From: Ruminococcaceae bacterium UBA794
GTDB lineage: Bacteria; Bacillota; Clostridia; Oscillospirales; Ruminococcaceae
Assembly: GCA_002304735.1 (NCBI GenBank)
Contig: DBIU01000033.1
Location: forward strand, 6,994 to 21,371
Direction of reading: 5' to 3'
DNA length: 14,378 bases
Below the pieces are notes generated by a model that saw only the letters and a list, made by a program, of their open reading frames with translations, was not told the DNA's origin and ran no database searches. Positions 7,052 through 13,606 of the stretch are shown one piece after another. Every line of letters begins with the position of its first letter. The first letter of the stretch is position 1. Both the position numbers and the translations under genes were made by a program.

Positions 7052-7190
7052 TGCGATTTTTTTACCCAAAAGCGCTCTTTGTGAGAATTTTTCATTTTTC
7101 ACAGCCCATAGCGGCGATTTTATGTTATAATAAGTATAAGTCGCCTCTAAAAACCTTGTTCCGGCGGTCACTCGCGTACTCTGCCCATTT
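7052..7190. other. Intergenic stretch with hairpin and isolated extended -10 box
   Basis: Between the stop of the unknown gene (7191) and the promoter of the ECF operon. GGCGATTT (7113-7120) can pair with AAGTCGCC near 7137-7144 as an 8-bp stem with one wobble in plus-strand RNA. Inside it lies TGTTATAAT (7123-7131), an extended -10 pattern on the plus strand with no convincing -35. No terminator for the unknown gene and no coding sequence were recognised here. It may be a dispersed repeat or the start of an antisense or small RNA, but nothing proves either. Confidence 0.3.
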
Positions 7191-7637
7191 TCACTTTTCA
7201 AAGCAGTTTTGCTTGAGATACCATTCGGTAAAACTCTTATCTCCCGCGTCAAATTCCTCGCTTGCTTCTTTAATCAAAGCCCTTCGCGCAGATAAATTGC
7301 TTTCATAAAATTCGATAAGCTTCGTTATACTTTCGCTTGAAATTATCACGGGAAGCGGGCTGAAAACCCCCGAATACTTCCCCGCCCTTTCAGCGCAGCT
7401 TACCGAAAAACACCCAAGCGGCGTTATCAGGGCAAAGGTGTATTCATCGCCGCTGCCGCCGGTTCTGGTTATCGCAGAGGACATAAAGCGCGTTCTCGTC
7501 AGATAATATTTCTTTTCCTCGTCGTATGCCGCCGTCAGCAAGTCCAAATTCTGATACGAAAAGTAATCGTTGACAGTTGGCTTCGTCATCTTTATTATCT
7601 TATCGCGCTGTTTGTCGGTCAATCGAACTATCTTCAT
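7191..7637 (-). CDS. Hypothetical protein, 148 residues
   Basis: Not recognised as any family. The protein has a basic, helical N-terminal part (MKIVRLTDKQRDKIIKMTKPT), a central part with beta-like sequence (YTFALITPLGCFSVSCAE, VFSPLPVIISSESITKLIEFYE), and a charged C-terminus. It has no signal peptide or membrane segment, so it is probably cytoplasmic. The frame is open upstream to an ATG at 7709, but that codon lies inside the spacer of a perfect promoter and before the expected transcription start. The ATG at 7637 has AAGGAG 7 nt upstream and is the right start. The gene is a single transcription unit between two ECF sigma loci, and no functional link to either can be shown. Its strong promoter suggests a well expressed protein. 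Confidence 0.8.
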   Translation of the reverse strand: MKIVRLTDKQRDKIIKMTKPTVNDYFSYQNLDLLTAAYDEEKKYYLTRTRFMSSAITRTGGSGDEYTFALITPLGCFSVSCAERAGKYSGVFSPLPVIISSESITKLIEFYESNLSARRALIKEASEEFDAGDKSFTEWYLKQNCFEK

Positions 7638-7644
7638 ATCCTCT

Positions 7645-7650
7645 CTCCTT
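7645..7650 (-). promoter_or_regulatory. Shine-Dalgarno that fixes the start of the unknown gene
   Basis: AAGGAG on the minus strand, 7 nt before ATG 7637. It decides against the upstream in-frame ATG at 7709, which has no such site and lies in the promoter spacer. Confidence 0.85.
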
Positions 7651-7691
7651 TGAAAAAGCGCCGTTTTCACACGCGGCAGCCTATTTACCAT

Positions 7692-7720
7692 ATTATAACA
7701 CTGTTTCAAACGCTTGTCAA
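7692..7720 (-). promoter_or_regulatory. Perfect consensus promoter for the unknown gene
   Basis: On the minus strand: TTGACA (7715-7720), 17-base spacer, TATAAT (7692-7697), an exact match to the sigma-A consensus in both boxes and spacing. Transcription would start near 7685, about 48 bases before the ATG at 7637. Confidence 0.92.
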
Positions 7721-7846
7721 GGCAAGATAATCAACGCAAAAACTCAGTATTTTTCGGCTATTTTTGGAAAAAACGAAAGCTTAGGCGCAAAATAATCATC
7801 TATATTAACAGAAAGGTACTTTTCAACAGCAATCGGAGGTGAATTA

Positions 7847-8401
7847 ATGGACGACGGAGAGATAATTGAACTCTTTTTTGACAGAAATGAAGCCGCTATT
7901 CACGAGGTTGAGCAAAAATACGGCAGGCTTTGTTCAAGCGTTGCTTTCAAAATCCTTGAAAGCTCCGAGGACAGCGAGGAATGTGTCAACGACGCGCTTT
8001 TGAAGCTCTGGAACTCAATTCCTCCGACAAAGCCCAAAAGTCTCAAAGGCTTCGTCTGCAAAATCACAAGAAATTTCGCGCTTATGAGGCTGAGGCACGA
8101 CAACTGCAAAAAACGTTCGGCAGAGCTTGCCGTTTCGCTTTCGGAGCTTGAAGAAATTCTCCCCGATAACCGAATAAATCCATCCGTTGACAACGGCTGT
8201 ATCTCGGAAGCTATAAGCTCGTTTCTCTTAAAGCAGCGCCCGCACGTCCGCAAGGTTTTCGTGCTGAAATACGTCTACTTCTACACGCAGAAAGAAATCG
8301 CGGAGCATTTTTCGTTCAGCGAGGATAAGGTTAACTCAATGCTTTTCAGAACACGGAAAAAGCTTCGCGAATACCTCGAAAAGGAGGGTATCGAAATATG
8401 A
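7847..8401 (+). CDS. ECF-type RNA polymerase sigma factor
   Basis: 184 residues. Region 2 is at about 8-90 (LFFDRNEAAIHEVEQKYGRLC, ESSEDSEECVNDALLKLWNSIPP, LKGFVCKITRNFALMRLRHD). Region 4 is at about 120-178 (LLKQRPHVRKVFVLKYVYFYTQKEIAEHFSFSEDKVNSMLFRTRKKLREYL), with the DNA-binding helix near the end. The start ATG has GGAGGT 6 nt upstream. It overlaps the downstream LRR protein gene by 4 bases (ATGA), the arrangement typical of a sigma gene with its regulator. No convincing housekeeping promoter was found in 7721-7846 on this strand (a TATATT at 7801-7806 has no good -35), so this sigma may be transcribed from an atypical, perhaps self-dependent, promoter. It is divergent from the unknown gene; the two are 209 bases apart. 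Confidence 0.92.
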   Translation: MDDGEIIELFFDRNEAAIHEVEQKYGRLCSSVAFKILESSEDSEECVNDALLKLWNSIPPTKPKSLKGFVCKITRNFALMRLRHDNCKKRSAELAVSLSELEEILPDNRINPSVDNGCISEAISSFLLKQRPHVRKVFVLKYVYFYTQKEIAEHFSFSEDKVNSMLFRTRKKLREYLEKEGIEI

Positions 8402-9552
8402 AAATATCACGAATTGCCGAGGCTCTCGGCTCAATCAGCGATGAAATCAGCCGCGAGTCTGTCGAAGAAATTGAAACAAAGTCCGACGGCGTTTCGGACA
8501 ATGTTTCCGCGCAGAAGCCCAGAATTGTCCGCTCCGAAGCGCCCCGCAAAGCGCCTTTCATTATCGCAGCGGCAAGCCTTTGCGCCGCGGCGGCTATCGC
8601 GCTTCCGATTTACTTCTCGGCGCTCGGAAACAGAAATATCGTAAATTCCGACGCGGGAGAAAGCGGGGCGTCTGAATATAATTCGTCCGGTTCTTCTACA
8701 ACTTCAAATTTGACATTCGGATATAGTGCGGCAATTTCAAATTATTACGGTTCCGATGAAGTTGTTATCATTCCGGAAACGATTGACGGGAAAAAGGTTG
8801 TCGGTATTAACGAGAACGCCTTTCTTGACTGCAAAACGATTAAAAACGTTGTTTTCCCGCAAAGCATTACTGTAATAGGCAAAAACGCTTTCGGCAACTG
8901 CAAAAGCCTTGAAAGCGTCACACTCCACGAAAATATCCAATATATAATGGACAGCGCTTTCATCGGCTGCACGAAGCTTGTAAAAGCCGAGCTTCCAAAA
9001 GACGCAAAGATAGGCGATTGTGCTTTTCTGGGCTGTTCTTCGCTTACTGAAGTCACCGGAGATATTGTTTATATAGGCGAAAGCGCATTTTGCGACTGCA
9101 CAAGCTTAAAAAGCTTTGATTTTCCCGAATTTATGAGCGAAATCAAGCAATTCACCTTTTACGGCTGTACATCTCTTGAAAGCGTAACTATCCCCGAAGG
9201 AATTGTTCAAATCGGCAATTGTGCGCTTTATAAATGCACATCGCTGCAGGAAATCGTTCTCCCAAAAAGCCTTTGCGTAATTGAAACACGCGCATTTGGA
9301 GAATGTTCATCGCTAAAAAATATCGTTATTCCGGAAGGAGTAAGAAAAATCGGCGGCGACGCGTTTTGTTCCTGCGCATCGCTTGAAAGTATAACTATTC
9401 CCGACAGCGTTACCGAAATCGGCACGGATATTTTCGACGGCTGCATTAACATTCGGGCAACTTATAAAGGCAAAACCTACTCTTATGCGGAAAGGCTTGA
9501 GTTATACAGAGCAATCGACAGCAATTACCAAGACTTGCCAGCTCACTTATAA
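8398..9552 (+). CDS. Membrane-anchored BspA-type leucine-rich repeat protein, likely anti-sigma/sensor
   Basis: 384 residues. The N-terminal 52 residues are charged and hydrophilic (MKISRIAEALGSISDEISRES...), cytoplasmic by orientation. One membrane segment lies at about 53-75 (PFIIAAASLCAAAAIALPIYFSAL). A Ser/Thr/Asn-rich spacer follows to about 105. From about 108 to 350 come ten repeats of the BspA/LRR_5 type, each with an AFxxC-like core (FLDC 142, FGNC 165, FIGC 188, FLGC 210, FCDC 231, FYGC 254, LYKC 277, FGEC 300, FCSC 323, FDGC 346) spaced mostly 23 residues, with IP/LP turns. A short helical tail ends it. BspA repeats are known in surface proteins that bind host or matrix proteins. 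Here the gene overlaps the ECF sigma gene by 4 bases and has AAGGAGGG upstream, so the cytoplasmic N-terminus probably binds that sigma and the repeats sense an outside ligand. No standard anti-sigma motif was identified. Confidence 0.85.
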   Translation: MKISRIAEALGSISDEISRESVEEIETKSDGVSDNVSAQKPRIVRSEAPRKAPFIIAAASLCAAAAIALPIYFSALGNRNIVNSDAGESGASEYNSSGSSTTSNLTFGYSAAISNYYGSDEVVIIPETIDGKKVVGINENAFLDCKTIKNVVFPQSITVIGKNAFGNCKSLESVTLHENIQYIMDSAFIGCTKLVKAELPKDAKIGDCAFLGCSSLTEVTGDIVYIGESAFCDCTSLKSFDFPEFMSEIKQFTFYGCTSLESVTIPEGIVQIGNCALYKCTSLQEIVLPKSLCVIETRAFGECSSLKNIVIPEGVRKIGGDAFCSCASLESITIPDSVTEIGTDIFDGCINIRATYKGKTYSYAERLELYRAIDSNYQDLPAHL

Positions 9553-9609
9553 TCACAAAAACGCAACAATCACGCTCATCTCAAAAAATCTCGCCGACTT
9601 CAAGTCAAA

Positions 9610-9645
9610 AACACCGTCGGGCAAAACCGGCGGTGTTCTTTATTT
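9610..9645. terminator. Terminator after the ECF/LRR operon, possibly bidirectional
   Basis: Arms 9610-9620 and 9627-9637 give an 11-bp stem with one G-U wobble in plus-strand RNA, loop GCAAAA, then TTCTTTATTT. The minus strand also exits into five T after a stem with one A-C mismatch, so it may also end the redox operon, whose last stop is at 9660. Confidence 0.85.
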
Positions 9646-9659
9646 GCGATTTTGCGAAA

Positions 9660-10829
9660 TTACAAGCTTTCTCTGAAAACTTCCATAATCTCCGCTTTTG
9701 TAAGCGGTTTATATCCGCCGCTCATATGAACGGTGAGGTCCGCAAGCTTTTCAATATCCGCTTCGGTTATCCCAAATTCGGAAACGCTCATCACAACTCC
9801 TATCTCTCGCATCCATTTCTCCATTTCCGAAAGACCTTCCGCTGCAATCTGCTCTTTGGTTTTTCCGTCGGAAGATACATTCCACACATTCTTTGCAAAT
9901 CTCACAAACTTGTCAAGCCCATAAGGCATAATATAGCGATAATATGCGAGCGAAACGGCGGAAAGCGTCATTCCGTGAGTTGCGTTTGTGTAGCCGCCCA
10001 TAGCCTGTCCGAGCATATGCACCGTCCAGTCGGTTGATTTTCCTTTTTTCAGCAGCGTGTTCAGCGCCCATGTCGCAGTCCACATAATATTGCTTCTCGC
10101 CTCATAGTCCTGCGGATTTTGCACGGCAATTCTGCTCGAGTGAATAACCGAACGCATAAGCCCTTCGGCAATGTAGTCGGTTGTGTTGTCGTCGTTTCCC
10201 GAAAAATACTGCTCGCAGATGTGATTGAAGATATCGTAAATTCCCGCTGTCATCTGATATTTCGGCAGCGTCATCGTATATTTCGGATTAAGCACAGTAA
10301 ACTGCGGCATTACATCTTCGCTCGCGAAAACGTGACCTATCTTCTGTTTCGTCTTTTCATTCGTGATAACAGAACCCGCGTTCATCTCCGAGCCTGTTCC
10401 CGCCATTGTCAGAACGCAGCCGACGGGTACTATTTTGCACTCCGGCTCTTCAAAACGTATGAAATACTTTTCCCAAGGGTCGTCGGAGCAGTTTACCGAA
10501 ACCGCGACAGCCTTTGAATAGTCGCAGACAGAGCCGCCTCCGACCGCGAGGATAAGGTCGGCGCTGTGTTTTCTTGCGATTTCAACGCCCTCATAGAGCT
10601 TCGCAAGCGTGGGATTTGGCATTACTCCGCTTATCTCCGCGACATTCTTTCCGCATTTTTGCAAAATGCCGACAACCTCGTCATAAATCCCGTTCTTTTT
10701 TATGGAGCCGCCGCCGTAAACAAGAACCACATTCTCGCCGTACTTCGGAAGCTCGTTGTTCAGATTTTTCAGAGAGTCCTCTCCGAAATAAAGCTTTGTC
10801 GGATTGCAATATGTGAAATTTCCAAGCAT
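9660..10829 (-). CDS. YqhD/butanol-dehydrogenase-type iron-containing alcohol dehydrogenase
   Basis: 389 residues, the normal length. The N-terminal dinucleotide-binding part has YGGGSIKKNGIYD (38-50) and GGGSVCDYSKA (97-107), both typical of the YqhD/BdhA group. The C-terminal helical domain carries the metal ligands in the family spacing: Asp199 and His203 (DIFNH), His271 (VHMLGQ) and His285 (THGM). The enzyme reduces aldehydes to alcohols with NAD(P)H and needs a divalent metal (Fe or Zn). YqhD of E. coli uses NADPH and clears short-chain and toxic aldehydes. It is the last gene of a six-gene operon, 15 bases after the aldo/keto reductase gene, with AAAGGAGG before its ATG. The neighbouring aldo/keto reductase recalls the yqhD-dkgA pair. 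Cofactor choice cannot be read with certainty. Confidence 0.93.
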   Translation of the reverse strand: MLGNFTYCNPTKLYFGEDSLKNLNNELPKYGENVVLVYGGGSIKKNGIYDEVVGILQKCGKNVAEISGVMPNPTLAKLYEGVEIARKHSADLILAVGGGSVCDYSKAVAVSVNCSDDPWEKYFIRFEEPECKIVPVGCVLTMAGTGSEMNAGSVITNEKTKQKIGHVFASEDVMPQFTVLNPKYTMTLPKYQMTAGIYDIFNHICEQYFSGNDDNTTDYIAEGLMRSVIHSSRIAVQNPQDYEARSNIMWTATWALNTLLKKGKSTDWTVHMLGQAMGGYTNATHGMTLSAVSLAYYRYIMPYGLDKFVRFAKNVWNVSSDGKTKEQIAAEGLSEMEKWMREIGVVMSVSEFGITEADIEKLADLTVHMSGGYKPLTKAEIMEVFRESL

Positions 10830-10844
10830 TTTTATTCCTCCTTT

Positions 10845-11696
10845 TTAATCGTATATTTTCCAGCCGTTAAGCCATTTTGCGGTTTGGGCGCTGAAATGGT
10901 CGACAATCTCGCTTCTGCCGATATCAAGCGCGTTTATCTTCGCCATTTCATCGTCCGTAAGCGTGAAATCCCAAATATCAAGGTTTTCCGCCATTCTCTC
11001 AATATGCGTTGACTTTGGGATAATCACAACTCCGCGCTGAACATTCCACTTCAGAGCAACCTGCGCGGCGGTTTTGCCGTATTTCTTGCCTATTTTCGTT
11101 AAAACAGGGTGAGTGAATATTCCGTGCTTGCCCTCTGCAAGCGGTCCCCAAGCCTGCGGCTGAACGCCAAATTCCCTCATAACCGCAAGCGCGTTTTCCT
11201 GTGCAAAGAACGGGTGAAGCTCAACTTGATTAACCATAGGAATGATTTTCGCGTTAACGCACAAGTCCGCAAGACGGTCGGGATAGAAATTGCAGACGCC
11301 TATTGCGCGGATTTTTCCCGCTTCATAAAGCTCCTCCATCGCGCGCCACGAGCCGTAGTAGTCGCCGAACGGCTGATGAATAAGATAAAGGTCGAGATAA
11401 TCAAGTCCGAGTTTGTCAAGCGTTGTCTGAAAAGCCTTTTTCGCATTTTCATAGCCCGCGTCCTGAATCCAGAGCTTTGATGTGACAAACAGCTCCTTGC
11501 GCGATACTCCGCAGCTCTTTATCGCGTTTCCGACAGCGGTTTCATTGAAATAAGCGGCGGCGGTGTCGATAAGCCGATAGCCCGTTTTTATCGCGTTTAA
11601 GACCGCCTGCTCGCACTCTTTTTCATCGGGTATCTGAAATACCCCAAAGCCCTCCATAGGCATTTTTACGCCGTTTGACAAAGAAGCATACTCCAT
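10845..11696 (-). CDS. Aldo/keto reductase (DkgA-like, AKR5 type)
   Basis: 283 residues forming one TIM barrel. The catalytic tetrad is complete: Asp44 and Tyr49 (DTAAAYFNE), Lys74 (VTSKLW) and His107 (YLIHQPF). Family signatures are GYRLIDTAAAY (39-49), LGLDYLDLYLIH (96-107), GVCNF (133-137), VNQVELHPFF (155-164) and the NADPH-binding IIPKSTHIER (225-234). It reduces aldehydes and ketones with NADPH; close relatives act on 2,5-diketogluconate, methylglyoxal and other reactive carbonyls. It starts 2 bases after the TAA of the flavoprotein gene, with GAGGG as Shine-Dalgarno inside that gene's end, so it is coupled. The downstream iron-type dehydrogenase has the same general chemistry, which points to carbonyl detoxification rather than sugar catabolism. 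Confidence 0.94.
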   Translation of the reverse strand: MEYASLSNGVKMPMEGFGVFQIPDEKECEQAVLNAIKTGYRLIDTAAAYFNETAVGNAIKSCGVSRKELFVTSKLWIQDAGYENAKKAFQTTLDKLGLDYLDLYLIHQPFGDYYGSWRAMEELYEAGKIRAIGVCNFYPDRLADLCVNAKIIPMVNQVELHPFFAQENALAVMREFGVQPQAWGPLAEGKHGIFTHPVLTKIGKKYGKTAAQVALKWNVQRGVVIIPKSTHIERMAENLDIWDFTLTDDEMAKINALDIGRSEIVDHFSAQTAKWLNGWKIYD

Positions 11697-11698
11697 AT

Positions 11699-12235
11699 TT
11701 ATACCCTCTTTCCCATTTTATATGCTTCATTATAAGCGGGAGTGCTTTTTATTTCGCCGATTTTCCACGCATTTGTGCCGTAGATTATTCCCGCTTCTCT
11801 TGCTCCGTTCAAACAGTCCTCGGTAAACCCGCGGAATGTTTCGAGAGTACGCTTGAGATTGGCTTTTTCGGTATCTGCGGCGGTCATAATGAAGTAAAAG
11901 TCCTTGTCCTCTATCTCGGTATATCTCGGAACCGTGCGGTCGATAAAGGTTTTCATCTGTCCGTCCATTGAATAAAAATACACGGGCGTTGCCAAAACGA
12001 TAACATCAGCGGAAACCATTTTGCCGAGAAGCTCCGCCATATCGTCCTTCTGCACGCATTTGTGAGTGTCGCTGCATACACCGCATCCGCGGCAGTAACC
12101 GATTTTTTTATCTGCGAGAAATATCTTCTCAACCCCGTTTCCGCTTTCCTCCGCGCCTTGTGCAAAGCGGTCGCAGAGTATGTCGGAATTTCCGCCCTTT
12201 CTCGGACTTGACGAGATTATCAGCACGTTTTTCAT
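11699..12235 (-). CDS. Flavodoxin-fold NAD(P)H-dependent FMN reductase family protein
   Basis: 178 residues. The first strand and phosphate loop SSSPRKGGNSD (8-18) bind FMN phosphate, and TPVYFYSMDGQMKTFIDR (83-100) is the second flavin-binding segment of this family (WrbA/iron-sulfur-flavoprotein type). A cysteine cluster at 48-60 has the spacing CX2CX2CX5C, followed by KDDM. In iron-sulfur flavoproteins a similar compact motif holds a 4Fe-4S cluster, but many non-cluster relatives keep some of these Cys, so the cluster is only possible. The likely role is two-electron reduction of quinones, nitro compounds or other electrophiles with FMN. Its ATG overlaps the stop of the CMD-family gene (ATGA) and the aldo/keto reductase begins 2 bases after its stop. 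Confidence 0.9.
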   Translation of the reverse strand: MKNVLIISSSPRKGGNSDILCDRFAQGAEESGNGVEKIFLADKKIGYCRGCGVCSDTHKCVQKDDMAELLGKMVSADVIVLATPVYFYSMDGQMKTFIDRTVPRYTEIEDKDFYFIMTAADTEKANLKRTLETFRGFTEDCLNGAREAGIIYGTNAWKIGEIKSTPAYNEAYKMGKRV

Positions 12236-12579
12236 TTGCTTTCCTCCTGCTCGTTATCATCACAATAAACTTCCTTTGCCATTCGGAAAGCCGCCCAAGC
12301 GTTCGGCCAGCCCGCATAAAACGCAAGCTGCGTAAGAATTTCAGCCATTTCCGATTTGGTTACACCGTTCTGTTTTGCGGTTTTCAGATGATACATAAAG
12401 GAATTGTCAACCATTCCCTTGCTTACAAGTGCGGAAACCGTGATTACAGAACGCATTTTAAGCGGAAGCTCAGCCTCTCTCGACCAAACCTCTCCGAAAA
12501 GCACATCATCGTTAAGCTCCGCGAATTTAGGCGCAAAATTGCCCAGAGCATCTCTGCCCGCCGTTTGTTTAACCGACAT
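12232..12579 (-). CDS. Carboxymuconolactone decarboxylase (CMD) family protein
   Basis: 115 residues, a usual length for the single-domain family. The core LPLKMRSVITVSALVSKG (38-55), the conserved His64 in MYHLKTAKQNGVTKSEMAEI and the C-terminal QLAFYAGWPNAWAAFRMA (84-101) match the gamma-CMD branch. It lacks the CxxC of AhpD, so it is not a peroxidase-reducing disulfide protein of that type. Bacterial genes of this kind often sit with cupins and flavodoxins, without aromatic-degradation genes, and their true substrate is unknown. Annotation as a decarboxylase would be over-specific. The start ATG has GAGGTG 5 nt upstream, overlapping the stop of the cupin gene 9 bases before. Its end overlaps the flavoprotein start by 4 bases. 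Confidence 0.92.
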   Translation of the reverse strand: MSVKQTAGRDALGNFAPKFAELNDDVLFGEVWSREAELPLKMRSVITVSALVSKGMVDNSFMYHLKTAKQNGVTKSEMAEILTQLAFYAGWPNAWAAFRMAKEVYCDDNEQEESK

Positions 12580-12588
12580 ATAAACACC

Positions 12589-12993
12589 TCATTTCAGCTC
12601 GTCGTATTCTTCATCTGTTACAGGCTCGCACCATTCCGTACGGCAGTTTTCGCCCGGCACTTCGATTGCAAGATGCTGAAAAGCGCTGTTGCTTGCAGCG
12701 CCGTGCCAGTGCTTGACGCCCGCGGGAATATGCACGACGTCGCCCGCCTTAAGCTTTCTTGCGGGCTTTCCCCATTCGCGATACCAACCCTCGCCCGCCG
12801 TGACAAGCAGCATCTGACCACCGCCTTTATCGGCATGGTGAATGTGCCAGTTGTTTCGGCAGCGCGGCTCAAAGGTTACGTTTCCTATAACCACCTGCTC
12901 GGTTGAAAGCATATTAAGATAGCTTTTCCCGATAAAATAATCTGCATAAGCCGCATTTTCACCGCCCACGGGAAAAACGCTCATTTCCTTCAT
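12589..12993 (-). CDS. Small cupin-domain protein
   Basis: 134 residues from the ATG at 12993. Cupin motif 1 is WHIHHADKGGGQMLLVTAGEG (49-69), with His50 and His52 as metal ligands and Gln60 where Glu is usual. Motif 2 is GDVVHIPAGVKHWHGAASN (84-102), with PAG and His95. It is a single beta-barrel, cytoplasmic, probably binding one divalent metal. The frame is open to a GTG at 13014, but that codon lies inside the upstream gene with no ribosome site. The chosen ATG has AAAGGAG 8 nt upstream and starts 5 bases after the flavodoxin stop. Cupins of this size next to CMD genes occur widely in Firmicutes and Bacteroidetes; the reaction is unknown. The likely role is binding or converting a small oxidised or electrophilic compound in this operon. 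Confidence 0.92.
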   Translation of the reverse strand: MKEMSVFPVGGENAAYADYFIGKSYLNMLSTEQVVIGNVTFEPRCRNNWHIHHADKGGGQMLLVTAGEGWYREWGKPARKLKAGDVVHIPAGVKHWHGAASNSAFQHLAIEVPGENCRTEWCEPVTDEEYDELK

Positions 12994-12998
12994 TTCGC

Positions 12999-13508
12999 TC
13001 ACTCCTTTATCCACTGCTCAATTTCTTTTTCGGATTTTCCGACTTGACTGCCGCGAATTGCAAGACCTTTTTCAACCTTTGCCGCAGGACAGATTTTGCG
13101 GATATCCTTTACGCTGTCGCCCATACCGCTGCCCTCGTGCGTGCAGAACGGCTTGATTACCTTTCCGTCAAGGTTAAAGCGCTCCAGAAACGTGAACACT
13201 GCCATAGGCATCGTTCCCCAGTAGTTCGGGAAGCCGAGATAAATCGTGCCGTACCCGTCAAGGCTTTCGGGATAAGCTTTTAGACGCGGACGGGCATTGT
13301 TGTTGCGGTCGGAGCGCGCCTGCTCAATGCACTCGTTGTAGCCCTTTGCGTAAGGCTCGGTCTGCTCGATTTTGAACATATCCGCGCCCGTGAGCTTTTC
13401 GATTATCTCCGCCGCAGCCTCGGTATTTCCCTTTTCAAGCACTTTAAGCTGACCGTTTACATAGTTTTCATCAGCCCTTGAATAAAATACAATGATTTTG
13501 TCCGACAT
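12999..13508 (-). CDS. Flavodoxin
   Basis: 169 residues. The FMN-phosphate loop is split between SRADENY (10-16) and EKGNTEAAA (25-33), a pattern seen in the clostridial Flavodoxin_4 group. LGFPNYWGTMPMAVFTFLE (91-109) provides the aromatic residue (Tyr96 or Trp97) that stacks on the flavin, and THEGSGMGDS (123-132) is the third flavin-contacting loop. There is no signal peptide. The role is low-potential single-electron carrier or quinone-type reductase for the operon's other enzymes. It is the first gene of the six-gene operon, facing the LysR-type regulator, with GAAGG 7 nt before the ATG. Its last codons (AAG GAG) provide the ribosome site of the cupin gene that follows. Confidence 0.93.
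   Translation of the reverse strand: MSDKIIVFYSRADENYVNGQLKVLEKGNTEAAAEIIEKLTGADMFKIEQTEPYAKGYNECIEQARSDRNNNARPRLKAYPESLDGYGTIYLGFPNYWGTMPMAVFTFLERFNLDGKVIKPFCTHEGSGMGDSVKDIRKICPAAKVEKGLAIRGSQVGKSEKEIEQWIKE
13002..13008 (-). promoter_or_regulatory. Shine-Dalgarno that fixes the cupin start
   Basis: AAAGGAG on the minus strand, formed by the final Lys-Glu codons of the flavodoxin gene, 8 nt before ATG 12993. It favours this ATG over the in-frame GTG at 13014, which lies upstream of the site. Confidence 0.85.
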
Positions 13509-13553
13509 ATCGTAACCTTCTTTCTTTTTATCTTAATTTTACAACATTTTCTC

Positions 13554-13582
13554 TTGACAGGGAATAGCCGATATGTTATTAT
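13554..13582 (+). promoter_or_regulatory. Promoter of the LysR-type regulator gene
   Basis: TTGACA (13554-13559), 17-base spacer, TATTAT (13577-13582). Transcription would start near 13589, 30 bases before the ATG at 13619. The -10 overlaps that of the opposite promoter. Confidence 0.8.
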
Positions 13583-13596
13583 ACTATTAACAATAA
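13576..13596. promoter_or_regulatory. Candidate LysR operator, TTATT-N11-AATAA dyad
   Basis: TTATT (13576-13580) and AATAA (13592-13596) are exact inverted arms separated by 11 bases. They contain the T-N11-A pattern of LysR-family sites and overlap both divergent -10 regions. The region is AT-rich, so chance is possible. Confidence 0.4.
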
Positions 13597-13606
13597 GTTT
13601 ATACAA
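13578..13606 (-). promoter_or_regulatory. Promoter of the redox operon
   Basis: On the minus strand: TTGTAT (13601-13606), 17-base spacer, TATAAT (13578-13583). Transcription would start near 13571, giving a leader of about 62 bases before the flavodoxin ATG at 13508. The -10 shares five bases with the opposite promoter's -10. Confidence 0.75.

Noticed and set aside
7638..7709. Upstream ATG extension of the unknown gene by 24 codons
   Set aside because: The ATG lies in the spacer of the perfect promoter and before the expected transcript start; ATG 7637 has a good ribosome site.
7721..7846. Promoter for the second ECF sigma gene (TATATT at 7801, GATAAT at 7726)
   Set aside because: Neither has an acceptable -35 at 16-18 bases, so no call was made.
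10566..11012. Plus-strand open frame spanning the dehydrogenase/aldo-keto reductase junction
   Set aside because: Antisense to two genes with complete catalytic motifs; no motif or ribosome site of its own.
12232..12579. AhpD-like alkylhydroperoxidase assignment for the CMD-family protein
   Set aside because: The CxxC active-site pair of AhpD is absent.
12994..13014. GTG start giving the cupin seven more residues
   Set aside because: It overlaps the flavodoxin gene and lies upstream of the only good ribosome site, which is correctly spaced for ATG 12993.
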